Shown: positions 48,776-57,938, counted from the first letter of the stretch. The stretch: DNA of 64,000 nucleotides from Streptomyces sp. AA1529 (GCF_000280905.1 NZ_ALAP01000015.1:186001-250000); one strand, 5' to 3'. Notes: generated from the letters alone by a model not told the origin. Numbers and translations are program-made.

Positions 48776-49267
48776 ATGGCGGGTCAGGGAGATGTGGCGA
48801 GCGTGACCGAACGGGTTCCGGAAGACCCAGCGGGGAAGTGGGACGCCGAGCCGGTGCGCACGGTTCTCGAACGGGCGGGCGATCCGACCGTACGGGAGGT
48901 GCCGCTCCCCAACCTTCCGGAGTCCGCTCGGCTGGCCCGTCGCCTCACCCAGGCCGTGCTGCAGGAGCGGTGGGCCCTCCCGGCGGAGCGCACGGAGTAC
49001 ACCGTGCTGCTCGTCTCCGAGCTGGTCGGCAACGCCGTGCGGCACACCGGCGCGCACACCATCGGTATCCGGATGCTGCGGCGCTCGGGGTGGATCCGCG
49101 TCGAGGTGCGGGACCCCTCCCGCGGACTGCCCTGCCTGCTGCCGGTCGGCGAGCTGGACACCAGCGGCCGGGGGCTCTTCCTCGTGGACACGCTGGCCGA
49201 GCGCTGGGGTGTGGACCTGCTGCCGCGGGGCAAGACGACGTGGTTCGAGATGCGGGCCACGAGCTGA
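48776..49267 (+). CDS. ATP-binding protein, RsbW-like anti-sigma kinase domain
   Basis: 163-residue GHKL ATPase-domain protein (HATPase_c_2), the type used as anti-sigma factor kinases. N-box LLVSELVGNAVRHTGAH, G1 VEVRDPSRGLP, G2 TSGRGLFLVDTLAERWGVD and C-terminal GKTTWFEM are all present. ATG 48776 has a ribosome site too close (GGAGGC); GTG 48803, with AGGGAG 11 nt upstream, is a credible alternative. Streptomyces carries many such orphans; partner sigma factor or antagonist not evident here. Confidence 0.87.
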   Translation: MAGQGDVASVTERVPEDPAGKWDAEPVRTVLERAGDPTVREVPLPNLPESARLARRLTQAVLQERWALPAERTEYTVLLVSELVGNAVRHTGAHTIGIRMLRRSGWIRVEVRDPSRGLPCLLPVGELDTSGRGLFLVDTLAERWGVDLLPRGKTTWFEMRATS

Positions 49268-49458
49268 CCCGTGCGCGGCCCCGCCGCCCCGCGGCCCCGA
49301 CCGCGGTGCGGGCCCGGCGGCCCGTCCGCCCTCCGGGTGCGCCGTCCGCCGAGGTGTGGCGCCCCCGGGGCGGGGAACCCGGCGCGAAACCGCCACGAGG
49401 GCGTGCCCCGGGCCGGTGCGCGGCTCCGACGGGGCTCTGTCGACGTACGGAGGAAGCC

Positions 49459-49788
49459 ATGCCCGCAGGGTCCGACCGCAAGCGCGAACGCCAGTACGAG
49501 CACATCAAGGAAGGGGCCCGGCGGCAGGGCGCCTCACCCGCGCGGGCCAAGGAGATCGCGGCCCGCACGGTGAACAAGGAGCGCGCCCGGCACGGTGAGG
49601 CCAGGAGCGCCGGCCGCACCTCGGTGCGCGACACCGCCCCCGCCCGGCGCGGCGGCCGGCGCTCCGGCAACCGCATGGGTCCCGGCGGCCCCACTCGCGA
49701 GCAGCTCTACAACGAGGCCCGGCAACGCGGCGTCCGGGGCCGTTCGCAGATGACCAAGGCCCAGCTCCAGCGCGCCCTCGGCCGCTGA
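49459..49788 (+). CDS. Small basic protein, plasmid-stabilisation-like
   Basis: 109 residues, strongly basic. MPAGSDRKRERQYEHIKEGARRQG and a C-terminal Rho-N/SAP-like helix pair (TREQLYNEARQRGVRGRSQM, TKAQLQRALGR). Homologues are labelled plasmid stabilisation protein in Streptomyces, but the activity is unproven; the composition suggests nucleic-acid binding. GGAGGAAG precedes ATG 49459. Confidence 0.82.
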   Translation: MPAGSDRKRERQYEHIKEGARRQGASPARAKEIAARTVNKERARHGEARSAGRTSVRDTAPARRGGRRSGNRMGPGGPTREQLYNEARQRGVRGRSQMTKAQLQRALGR

Positions 49789-50080
49789 CCGCCGCTCGAC
49801 CGCCCGGCACCGGGCACCCCGCGCGTACCGGGCCCGCGCCCCCTGGGCCCCCGTACTCCCGGGTCCCTCTCCTCCCGGAGCCCGGGCCGCGCACGGTTCC
49901 GGGTCGGCCGGGCAGCCACGCGAACAGTGGTTCGGCAAGGTTTGACCTTGTGCTCGGCGGAAACCCCGGGACGGGAACAGCTCACGTACGCCCACTCCGT
50001 GGAGCCGTACCAGCTGGGAGGGCGACGGCCCATCGCGCCCGCCCGCCCCTCCCGACCACATCCGAGGATTGGAGCGCACC

Positions 50081-50671
50081 GTGGCAGCTCACGCGTCCAA
50101 CGAGGGCTCGACCCCGTCCTACACCGTTCCCGGCATGTCCACGGCAGAGGGCGGCAGCGTCATCCAGCTGCTCCGCATGCGGCTGCACGCGCTCAACGAC
50201 CTGGCGCTGACGCTGAAGCACGTGCACTGGAACGTGATCGGACCGCACTTCATCGCCGTGCACGAGATGCTCGACCCGCAGGTCGACGCCGTCCGCGACA
50301 TGATCGACAACACGGCCGAGCGCATCTCCACCCTGGGCGGCTCCCCCTGGGGCACCCCGGGCGTGCTGGTCGCCGAGCGGACCTGGCACGACTACACGCT
50401 CGGACGCGCCGAGGCCATCGAGCACCTCGGCGCCCTCGACGTCGTCTACACCGGTGTGATCGAGGACCACCGCAAGGCCGTCCAGGCGACCGACAGCTCC
50501 GACCCGGTCACCCAGGACCTGCTCATCGAGCATCTGCGCAAGCTGGAGCTGTTCCAGTGGTTCGTGCGCGCCCACATCGAGAGCTCCGGCGGCAAGCTCG
50601 CGACGGGCCCGCACGACTCGGAGTCGGCCGCCGCCGAGAAGGCCGCCGGCCAGGCACGCGGAAAGCCCTGA
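50081..50671 (+). CDS. dps: Dps family DNA-protection ferritin
   Basis: Mini-ferritin that oxidises and stores iron and may coat DNA. 196 residues. Ferroxidase ligands in LKHVHWNVIGPHFIAVHEMLD and the following VDAVRDMIDNTAERI helix; HWNV..F..HEMLD is the Dps signature. The N-terminal ~25 residues and the C-terminal Ala/Lys tail (SAAAEKAAGQARGKP) extend beyond the core, as in Streptomyces Dps proteins that use tails for assembly. GTG 50081, with GGAG 6 nt upstream, chosen over an in-frame codon 12 bp earlier. Confidence 0.94.
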   Translation: MAAHASNEGSTPSYTVPGMSTAEGGSVIQLLRMRLHALNDLALTLKHVHWNVIGPHFIAVHEMLDPQVDAVRDMIDNTAERISTLGGSPWGTPGVLVAERTWHDYTLGRAEAIEHLGALDVVYTGVIEDHRKAVQATDSSDPVTQDLLIEHLRKLELFQWFVRAHIESSGGKLATGPHDSESAAAEKAAGQARGKP

Positions 50672-50699
50672 CCGCGGGCCCCGCACCCGCGTCCCCGCC

Positions 50700-50729
50700 A
50701 GGACCCCGGCGCTCCGGCGCCGGGGTCCT
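50700..50729 (+). terminator. Terminator after dps
   Basis: Perfect 13-bp stem AGGACCCCGGCGC / GCGCCGGGGTCCT with TCCG tetraloop, 28 bp past the dps stop. Confidence 0.8.
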
Positions 50730-50957
50730 CGGCACTCCCGCCGTCCCCGGACCGCCCGACCGGCCTGCCCGGCTCCCCTGACCGCCCTGCCGTCCGCCGC
50801 CCGGCCGCTCCCTCACGCGTCCGGGCCGGCGCCGCGCTCCTCGACGCGCGGTACCGGTCGGCTCCCCGCATGATGGGGAGGTGGCCTCGCCAGGCGCTGC
50901 CGCGGCTGTCGCCGAGCGGGGGCGCAGGCACCGGGGCCACGCGATCGGGAGACAGCG

Positions 50958-53039
50958 ATGCACCGCTTCCGCGAACCGAACACGGGGCCCGCCGGTCACG
51001 GCGACCCGCCGGTCGCCGCCCATGTCGCGCTGGCCGTCAACGGCATGGGCAGCTTCTGCTGGGACCTGCGGTCGGGCGAGATGAAGTACGACGACGCGGG
51101 ACTCGCCGTGCTGGGGTTCGAGCCGGGCGAGTACGACGACCGCCCGGCCACCGTCGCCGACCGGATGGTGCCCCAGGAACTGCCCGGGATCCAGGCCCAG
51201 GTCAGCCGTGCGCTGAAGGCGCGGACGGGATACAGCATCTACTTCCGGGTGCGCCGCCCCGACGGCTCGCTGCGCTGGACGCACTCCCAGGCCACCGTCG
51301 TGTGCGACGACGCCGGCACCCCGGTGCGGGTCGTGGGGATCATCCGGGACGCCAGCCAGGAACTCCAGGCGGTCGACCAGACGAGGGAACTGCGGCAGGC
51401 CAAGAGCGAGCGGCGGCGGCAGGCCGACCTCGTGGGCCACGTCAACGACGCCCTCGCCCCCACCGTCACCGTCGAGGACGTCGCCGAGGCCCTCACCACC
51501 ACCCGGCTGGTGCAGCGGCTGGGGGCGGCCAGCATCACCCTCGGCCTGGTGGACGGCGGGCGGATGGGGCTGGTGGGCTCCAACGGGGTGCCGGGCGAGA
51601 TCATCCGCGACTTCCATCTGGCCCGGATCGGCGCCCCGCTGCCGCTCACCGAGGCGGTCCGCACCCGGGAGCCGGTCTTCGTCACCAGCCGCGCGGAGTT
51701 CGCCCGGCGCTACCCCGGGCTGGGCCAGTACCTGGGCCTGGTGCCCCGCGCCACCGCGGCGGTCTACTTTCCGCTGATCGCGCACGACACCCCCATCGGC
51801 GCCGTGGGCCTCACCTACGAGGGCAAGGACCGCTTCACCCACGACGAGCGCACCGTGCTGACCGCGCTCAGCAACACCATCGCCCAGTCCCTCCAACGGG
51901 CGCTGCTCTTCGACCAGGAGCACGAGCTCGCCGCCGGACTCCAGACGGCGATGCTGCCCGGACACATCCCGCACGTTCCCGGCCTGGCCATCGCGACCCG
52001 CTACCGTCCGGCGCGGGCCCGCGGCGGAATCGGCGGCGACTGGTACGACGCCGTCACGCTGCCGGACGGCCGGATCGCCGCCGTCGTGGGCGACGTCCAG
52101 GGGCACGACGTGACCGCCGCCGCCGTCATGGGGCAGCTGCGGATCGCGCTGCGCGCCTACGCGGCGGAGGGGCACCCGCCGCTGACCGTCATGGCCCGGG
52201 CCTCGGCCTTCCTCGCCGAACTGGACACCGACCGGTTCGCCACCTGCCTGCTGGTGCTGTTCGACCCCCGCACCGGCGTCGCCGTGACCGTCCGGGCCGG
52301 TCACCCGGAACCGGTCCTGCGCCGCCCCGACGGGAGCTGCGTATGGGTGGACACCCCCGTCGGACTGCCGCTCGGGCTCGCCGCACCCTCGGCCCAACCC
52401 CCGTACGCGCTCTCCGAGACGCTGGTGGAGCCCGGTTCCTCGCTGGTGATGTGCACCGACGGCCTGATCGAGTCCCGCACCCGGGATCTCGACGAGGGGC
52501 GCGCGAGGCTTCTGGAGGCGGTGCGGAACGGGCCGGTGCGTCCCGACGACCTCGCCGACCACCTGCTGCGCACCATGGGCGACTTCACCGGTGAGGAGGA
52601 CGACGTCGCGCTGCTGCTGCTGCGCCGTGCCTCGGGCCGGCGTCCGGCCGCGCCGCAGATGGCCGTCACCATCTCCTCCAGCGACCCGCAGTCCCTGCAC
52701 GCGGCCCGGCAGGCGCTGCGCACCGCCCTGCACCGCTGGTCCCTGGACTCCCTCGCCGACACCGCCGAGCTGCTCGCCAGCGAGATGGCCACCAACGCGC
52801 TGCTGCACACCGAAGGCGACGCCACCCTCACGGCCCGGCCGGTGCGCAACGGCAGCCGCGCCCTGCGCATCGCGGTCACCGACACCTCGCCGGACAACCC
52901 CTACCGCCGGGCCGCCACCGAGCAGTCCACCTCGGGGCGCGGCCTGATGCTCATCGAGGAGCTGGCCACCGACTGGGGCGTCGAACCGCGCGGCAACGGC
53001 AAGCGCGTCTGGTGCGAGATCCCGCTGAACGCACACTAG
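50958..53039 (+). CDS. PAS-GAF-PP2C phosphatase with C-terminal HATPase
   Basis: 693-residue regulatory protein. PAS domain ~residues 25-135 (GSFCWDLRSGEMKYDDAGLAVLGF); GAF ~155-325 (ASITLGLVDGGRMGLV ... PIGAVGLTYEG); SpoIIE-type PP2C ~340-560 with metal-site motifs RGGIGGDWYDAVTL and AVVGDVQGHDVTAAAVMGQL, VRAGHPEPVL and LVMCTDGLIESR; RsbW-like HATPase ~575-690 (ASEMATNALLHTEGDA, STSGRGLMLIEELATDWG). Holding the phosphatase and kinase in one chain makes it a self-contained partner-switch for an anti-sigma antagonist. Substrate not visible. Confidence 0.93.
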   Translation: MHRFREPNTGPAGHGDPPVAAHVALAVNGMGSFCWDLRSGEMKYDDAGLAVLGFEPGEYDDRPATVADRMVPQELPGIQAQVSRALKARTGYSIYFRVRRPDGSLRWTHSQATVVCDDAGTPVRVVGIIRDASQELQAVDQTRELRQAKSERRRQADLVGHVNDALAPTVTVEDVAEALTTTRLVQRLGAASITLGLVDGGRMGLVGSNGVPGEIIRDFHLARIGAPLPLTEAVRTREPVFVTSRAEFARRYPGLGQYLGLVPRATAAVYFPLIAHDTPIGAVGLTYEGKDRFTHDERTVLTALSNTIAQSLQRALLFDQEHELAAGLQTAMLPGHIPHVPGLAIATRYRPARARGGIGGDWYDAVTLPDGRIAAVVGDVQGHDVTAAAVMGQLRIALRAYAAEGHPPLTVMARASAFLAELDTDRFATCLLVLFDPRTGVAVTVRAGHPEPVLRRPDGSCVWVDTPVGLPLGLAAPSAQPPYALSETLVEPGSSLVMCTDGLIESRTRDLDEGRARLLEAVRNGPVRPDDLADHLLRTMGDFTGEEDDVALLLLRRASGRRPAAPQMAVTISSSDPQSLHAARQALRTALHRWSLDSLADTAELLASEMATNALLHTEGDATLTARPVRNGSRALRIAVTDTSPDNPYRRAATEQSTSGRGLMLIEELATDWGVEPRGNGKRVWCEIPLNAH

Positions 53040-53118
53040 CGCTGTGACCGGGAAGGCTTGTTCCTGACCGCCCGACGTGTCATCCGCCAGTTCGTGTGCG
53101 CGGAGAGGTTGTCGAGTG

Positions 53119-53649
53119 TCAAGGTCGTGGCCGGCGCTTTGCCTGTCCTCGTGCCCGGTGCCGTCTTGCGTACGACCAAGTCACCGCAGTCATCAGGGCC
53201 GGGATGGCGAACAGCGGGGCGAAAGCGAAGCCCCAGACGGTCTGTGCTGTACCACTCGACAGGTACGTCTGGCTCTCGACGGTGAAAGCGACCACGAGTT
53301 GCCACAGTGCCACCAGGACCAGGATGCCCGAGGCGGTCCAGGCCAGCGGGGCGAGGATCCTGGGATGCAGCGGCCGCCACCGGTTGCTGACGAGCAGCAG
53401 CGGAAACAGAGCGGCCAGCTCGGCAAGGAGGGAGAGACCGACGACGTATGCGATGCCCCAGCCCGGGATGTCGTAGACGTCGCGGAGCACCTGGTCGCTG
53501 TAGCCCACATGGACACCGGATGCCATGGCGATGCGCCACAGGCCGGACGGGACCGCGCACAGAGCGATGGCGTGGGCGGCGCGGCGAGCCCAGGCAGGCG
53601 CAGATGCGGAGCCGGGGAGCGGAACGGTCGCTGTCGTCATGAGGTACAT
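53119..53649 (-). CDS. Membrane protein, unknown function
   Basis: 176 residues from ATG 53649 (AGGA 6 nt upstream). Four predicted helices (ARRAAHAIALCAVPSGLWRIAM, WGIAYVVGLSLLAELAALFPLLL, ILAPLAWTASGILVLVALWQLVVAF, TVWGFAFAPLFAIPALMTAVTW) and a basic tail (RRHRARGQAKRRPRP). GC is visibly lower than its neighbours, suggesting separate acquisition. Family not recognised. Confidence 0.75.
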   Translation of the reverse strand: MYLMTTATVPLPGSASAPAWARRAAHAIALCAVPSGLWRIAMASGVHVGYSDQVLRDVYDIPGWGIAYVVGLSLLAELAALFPLLLVSNRWRPLHPRILAPLAWTASGILVLVALWQLVVAFTVESQTYLSSGTAQTVWGFAFAPLFAIPALMTAVTWSYARRHRARGQAKRRPRP

Positions 53650-53882
53650 GCTGGTCCTGGACAGGTCAGCCGCGCGTCGTCCGCAACGGCGGACCGTCTC
53701 CGCCCTGCGGATGACGGCACACCCGCCGAGGGAGGACCTGAGGACTGCGCACATCGCCGGACACGCTGGGATGTCCAGTCGCCCGGCGATCGAGGACATC
53801 GCCCCGACCCGGTGAACGTCCGCGGTCACAGCACCAGGCGGGGCCCGTGTCCGGTTGTCCGCCGGGTGCGTGCCGCACTAGC

Positions 53883-54294
53883 GTGCCGACAGTGGACCTC
53901 TTCGCCTGCTCGTGGACGGCGCTGCGGACGGCGGTCGCCGCGCTCCCGGAAGCCGACTTCGAGAAGCCCTCCGGGTGCGCGGGGTGGCTCGTGCGGGACC
54001 TGGTGTGCCATCTGGTCATCGACGCGCAGGACGTCCTGATCACCCTCGCCACCCCGACCGGGAGCGAGCCGACCGCCGACGCGGTGACCTACTGGGAGGT
54101 CGCCGACCGACCACGGCCGGCCGCTGGCCCCGGGCATCTGGGACCTGCGCTTCCAACTGGGCTGCGGCGGCTGGCGCACCTCCCAGCCGCTGCGCGGGTA
54201 CGCGATCGAGGTGCCGGAGGCCGCCGGTCCGGACGGGGCACCTGCGGCAGTCCGGGAGCAGGACCGGGCCGTCCGCGGCGCGGCGGTGCGCTGA
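53883..54294 (+). pseudogene. Mosaic remnant: maleylpyruvate isomerase-like N-terminus with an unrelated C-terminus
   Basis: From GTG 53883 the frame reads VPTVDLFACSWTALRTAVAALPE... GWLVRDLVCHLVIDAQDVL, the start of a DinB/mycothiol-dependent maleylpyruvate isomerase-like protein (His in DLVCHLV is its metal ligand). After ~54110 that frame becomes low-complexity shadow. A different frame then supplies a protein end (GIWDLRFQLGCGGWRTSQPLRG ... GAAVR, stop 54292-54294) that does not resemble the same family. Two broken genes joined by deletion or frameshift. Confidence 0.6.
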
Positions 54295-54333
54295 GCGTCG
54301 GCCGCCGGCCGCCGACCGCCGACCGGAGGGCCG

Positions 54334-56004
54334 TCAGGGGACGGTGAGCCGGGGCACGCCGCCGGAGTCCCGGCCGCGGCCGGCCGCTGCGGACACCGGG
54401 GCCGGGGAGCCGTGCCCGGGTGCGGTGGCCGGCAGGGCGATCGCGGTGACCAGCAGGTTGTCGCGGCACAGCCAGCGCCCGGCGAACCCGTCCAGGCGCC
54501 TGCCGCCGACCGTCGGCCCCGGGACCAGGAGCCGGGCGGTGAAGGTCCCGTCGTGCGGGTCGACCTCGATGTGCGCCTCCTCGAAGTCCAGTTCGCGGCG
54601 GGTGAGCGGATACCACACCTTGAACACCGACTCCTTGGCGCTGAACAGCAGTCTGTCCCAGCGGACTCCGGGCGCGGCGCGCGCGTGCGCGGCCACCCAC
54701 TCCCGTTCGCGCTCCAGCGAGATGAGGTCCAGGACCCCGGCCGGGCAGGGCTCGTTGGGTTCGGCGTCGATCCCGACTCCGAGCATCTCCCGGCTGCGGG
54801 CCACGGCGGCGGCCCGGTAGCCCTCGCAGTGGGTCATGGCGCCCACCACGCCCTCCGGCCACTGCGGGGCGCCGCGCCGGTCGGGCAGCAGGGGGACGGG
54901 CCGTACGCCGAGGCTGCCCGCGGCCCGCCGGGCGCACTGCCGCACGGTGGCGAACTCGCGCTGCCTGCGCGGCACCGCGTGGTCGACCACCTGCCTCTCC
55001 TGCGGGTGCAGATGGTCGGCGGGCGACCCCGGCAGATCCGCGAACGCCTCGGCGGCGGCCACCGAGGAGGGCAGCAACGCGCCCAGCAGGGTGCTCTCCC
55101 CGGCCGGAGCCGCCGCCGGAACGGGAGCCTGCGCGGCCGGAGCCGCCGCCGGGGCGGCGGGCGGCGGTGGTGGCGGGACGGCGGCGGGCAGCACCGGGCG
55201 CAGCGGCTCCCGCGGATCACGGGGCTGCCATTCGCGCGGGTAGCCCACTGAGACTTCCTCGAACCTGACTCCGTCGTGCCAGGTGACGCGGGGGATGTGC
55301 AGATGGCCGTAGACGACTGCCGCTGCCCGGAAGCGGCGGTGCCAGTCGGCGGTCAGCTCGGTGCCGCACCACTGGGCGAACTCCGGATGGCGCAGGATCC
55401 TGGTGGGTTCCCGGACCAGCGGCCAGTGGTTGACCAGTACCGTCCGCTGCCCGGGCGGGAGTGCTTCGAGCCGGCGCCGGGTCCACTCCGCGCGGGCCCG
55501 GCACCAGGCGTCCGGGGTCGGATAGGGGTCGGGGTGCAGCAGGTACTCGTCCGTGCACACCACACCGGCCTCGTGCGCGCGGCGCAGCGACTCCTCCTTG
55601 GTCGCCGTTCCCGGGGCGCGGAAGGAGTAGTCGTAGAGGACGAACAGCGGGGCCACGGTGACCGGTCCGCCCGCGCCGCGCCACACCGGGTAGGGGTCCT
55701 CGGGTGTGGCCACCCCGAGGCTGCGGCACATCTCGACCAGCCGCCGGTAGCGGCGGTCGCCGCGCAGGGTCACCGGATCGCCGGGATGGGTCCACAACTC
55801 GTGGTTGCCGGGGGCCCAGAGGACTCTGGCGAACCGTGTGCTCAGCAGTCGCAGGGCCTGCTCGACGTCCGCGAACCGTTCCGCGACGTCCCCCGCGACG
55901 ATCAGCCAGTCGTCGTCGCTCCCGGGGCGGAGGGACTCCAGCAGGGCCCGGTTCTCGCGGAAGGCGACGTGCAGGTCGCTGACGGCCAGCAGCCTTCCGG
56001 CCAT
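54334..56004 (-). CDS. Metallophosphoesterase fused to 4'-phosphopantetheinyl transferase
   Basis: 556 residues in one uninterrupted frame. Residues ~1-265: calcineurin-like metallophosphoesterase with all motifs (VSDLHVAF, IVAGDVAE, WAPGNHELW, LVNHWPL, VVYGHLHIPR). Residues ~268-302: Pro/Ala-rich linker. Residues ~302-540: Sfp-type phosphopantetheinyl transferase (STLLGALLPSSVAAAEAFADLP, VGIDAEPNEP with metal Asp/Glu, FSAKESVFKVWYPL) that would activate ACP/PCP domains. The two genes are adjacent but separate in other Streptomyces (SCO6672/6673, from memory). ATG 56004 has GGGGGTG upstream. It reads away from the PKS cluster but lies at its edge and could serve its ACPs. Confidence 0.9.
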   Translation of the reverse strand: MAGRLLAVSDLHVAFRENRALLESLRPGSDDDWLIVAGDVAERFADVEQALRLLSTRFARVLWAPGNHELWTHPGDPVTLRGDRRYRRLVEMCRSLGVATPEDPYPVWRGAGGPVTVAPLFVLYDYSFRAPGTATKEESLRRAHEAGVVCTDEYLLHPDPYPTPDAWCRARAEWTRRRLEALPPGQRTVLVNHWPLVREPTRILRHPEFAQWCGTELTADWHRRFRAAAVVYGHLHIPRVTWHDGVRFEEVSVGYPREWQPRDPREPLRPVLPAAVPPPPPPAAPAAAPAAQAPVPAAAPAGESTLLGALLPSSVAAAEAFADLPGSPADHLHPQERQVVDHAVPRRQREFATVRQCARRAAGSLGVRPVPLLPDRRGAPQWPEGVVGAMTHCEGYRAAAVARSREMLGVGIDAEPNEPCPAGVLDLISLEREREWVAAHARAAPGVRWDRLLFSAKESVFKVWYPLTRRELDFEEAHIEVDPHDGTFTARLLVPGPTVGGRRLDGFAGRWLCRDNLLVTAIALPATAPGHGSPAPVSAAAGRGRDSGGVPRLTVP

Positions 56005-56210
56005 GTGCTCACCCCCGTCCGCGAGGGGCGACGCGCGCCCGGAGTGCCCGCGCCGGCCGGCGGCTGACGGGCAGTGCTCGCTGCCGCATGGAAACAAGCG
56101 CCCGCCCGGCGTGTCAACGGCTCCCGGAGGTGCTCCGGGCACCGGCCCCGGGGTGCTGCGGGCCGGGGTCCGGTGCCCTGCCGGGAGCCGTCACCTCGGG
56201 AGATCACACA

Positions 56211-56225
56211 ACCAACTTGCTTGGT
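56211..56225. promoter_or_regulatory. Dyad upstream of the LuxR-type regulator
   Basis: ACCAA-cttgc-TTGGT, perfect 5-bp arms, 70 bp before the LuxR gene and about midway in the 290-bp divergent gap. The surrounding ~70 bp is AT-rich. A TACACT -10-like hexamer lies at 56273-56278. Candidate operator for pathway control. Confidence 0.45.
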
Positions 56226-56294
56226 CTATACAGAAGTTCAAGTTCCCGTACCGAGTGGTATGTGATCAGGGATACACTCCTGGCGCCCCGGTGC

Positions 56295-57929
56295 ATGCGC
56301 GTCGCGAACCTGGTCGAAGATGCCCTTATGGAGGCGTACATACCCTTCTCCATGGCGCGATCCTTCCGCCGGGAGGATGTTCCTGTCCCCGACGTCCCCG
56401 ACGTCCCCGACCACGGGGCCCCCGGCCACGGGGCACCCGACTTCGACGCGGTGCTGCACGAGCAACTCGCCGGTCCGGACCACCGGCTCGCCGGCATCAA
56501 CGGTGAGCTGGCCAGAATCGGCACCTGCGACCCGGGCGCACTGGCACTCCTGCTGGAGGCGAGCAGGTGCTATCTGCAGAAGAACGACCATCTGCGGCAG
56601 GAGTACTACGCCGCACAGGCGTTCGAGCGCGCGGTCGCCTTCGGTGACCGCGGCGCCGTCGCCGAGGCGGGCATGTCGCTGGCGCTGTCCGGCTGCTGGA
56701 CCGGCGGGCTCTACACGGCCCGGGTGCACGCCGACCGGGTTGCGGCCCACCTGGACCGTGCCGACGACACCGCCGTCGGCCGGCTGCTGCCCTTGCTCAC
56801 CGACCTGTCCTGGGTGGAGAGCCAGCTCCAGCGGTTCGCCGAGGCCGAGGCGCACCAGCGCCGCGGCATGCGGGTCGCCGAGGCGCTGGAGGAGTGGCGG
56901 CACGCACTCCTGCTGCGCGTCCTGCACGGCGCCACACTGCGCGAACTCGGCCGGCTCGGCGAGGCCGAGCAGCACACCCTGCACGCCCTGCGGACCGCGG
57001 AGGCCCGCGGCCACCCGGACCTGGTCGAGACGGCGCTGATCGCGCTCGGCGAGATCGCACTGGAGGCGGGCGACAACGAGCGCGCCCGGGAACTGGCCGA
57101 GCAGGCGCGGACCGTCACCCCCTCCCGCGGCCCGTTCGAGGACGCGGCGCTGGCGCTGATCGGGATGACGATGCTGCGCACCGGGTCGCTGCGGGACGGC
57201 CGGGACACGGTGCTGGAGGCGGTGGGCGGCAAGCGGCTGCCGCTGGTCCCGGTCGTCGGCCGGGCCCGCGTCTACGCGGTGCTGGCCTCCGCGGACTCCT
57301 CGCTCGACCAGCACGGCGAGGCCCGCGAGTGGAGCCGGCTGGCCATGAGCAGCGCGCTGGCCTGCGGTATGAACCGGGCCCACGGCTACGCCCAACTCGC
57401 GCACGCCGAGGCGGTGCTCGGCTCCGACCCGGACAGTGCGCAGCGCGCGGCCGACGCCGCGTGCGTGGCCTTCGAGCGCGGCCGGGCCCGGCTGGGGCTG
57501 GCCGCCGCGTACCTGATGGTCGGGGCGGCGCACGGCCGGAAGGGCCGCCGGCGCGCTTCCCAGTCGGCGCTGGCCCGGTCGGAGGAGCTCTACCGGGTCT
57601 CCGCCGCGCCCGTCGCGGCGGACAACGTCCGGCTGCTGCGGGCGGCCGGGCGGTCGGCCCCCGCCGGCGACGCGGGCCCGGGTCCGGGGCCGATCGAGTG
57701 CCTGTCCCCGCGGGAGTTGCAGGTGGCCCGGCTGATCGCGCGCGGCAGCTCGAACCAGCAGATCGCCAGTGCGCTGGACATCAAGCTGAACACCGTCCAG
57801 GTCCACGTCGGCCGCATCCTGCGCAAGCTGCGGGTCGGTTCGCGGGTGGCGGTCGCCCGGGTGGTCATGCTCGCGGAGTCGACGGCGGTATCCGACCGGG
57901 CGGCCGTACCCGCGGGCGGGGGTAACTGA
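56295..57929 (+). CDS. TPR-containing LuxR-family regulator
   Basis: 544-residue regulator with a C-terminal LuxR HTH (~468-530: CLSPRELQVARLIARGSSNQ, QIASALDIKLNTVQVHVGRI, LRKLRVGSRVAVARVVML) and about 400 residues of TPR-like helices (for example ALEEWRHALLLRVLHGATLRE and VETALIALGEIALEAGDNER). It resembles the C-terminal half of LAL activators, but the N-terminal AAA-type ATPase with Walker motifs is absent. ATG 56295 and 56328 are both possible; neither has a good ribosome site. Directly precedes the P450-NOS-PKS genes, so it is the likely pathway-specific activator. Confidence 0.85.
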   Translation: MRVANLVEDALMEAYIPFSMARSFRREDVPVPDVPDVPDHGAPGHGAPDFDAVLHEQLAGPDHRLAGINGELARIGTCDPGALALLLEASRCYLQKNDHLRQEYYAAQAFERAVAFGDRGAVAEAGMSLALSGCWTGGLYTARVHADRVAAHLDRADDTAVGRLLPLLTDLSWVESQLQRFAEAEAHQRRGMRVAEALEEWRHALLLRVLHGATLRELGRLGEAEQHTLHALRTAEARGHPDLVETALIALGEIALEAGDNERARELAEQARTVTPSRGPFEDAALALIGMTMLRTGSLRDGRDTVLEAVGGKRLPLVPVVGRARVYAVLASADSSLDQHGEAREWSRLAMSSALACGMNRAHGYAQLAHAEAVLGSDPDSAQRAADAACVAFERGRARLGLAAAYLMVGAAHGRKGRRRASQSALARSEELYRVSAAPVAADNVRLLRAAGRSAPAGDAGPGPGPIECLSPRELQVARLIARGSSNQQIASALDIKLNTVQVHVGRILRKLRVGSRVAVARVVMLAESTAVSDRAAVPAGGGN

Positions 57930-57938
57930 TTCTCGTTA

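Noticed and set aside
53036..53560. Alternative 174-codon frame overlapping the membrane gene at 53119-53649
   Set aside because: Product lacks membrane helices and a ribosome site; the overlapping frame encodes four convincing helices.
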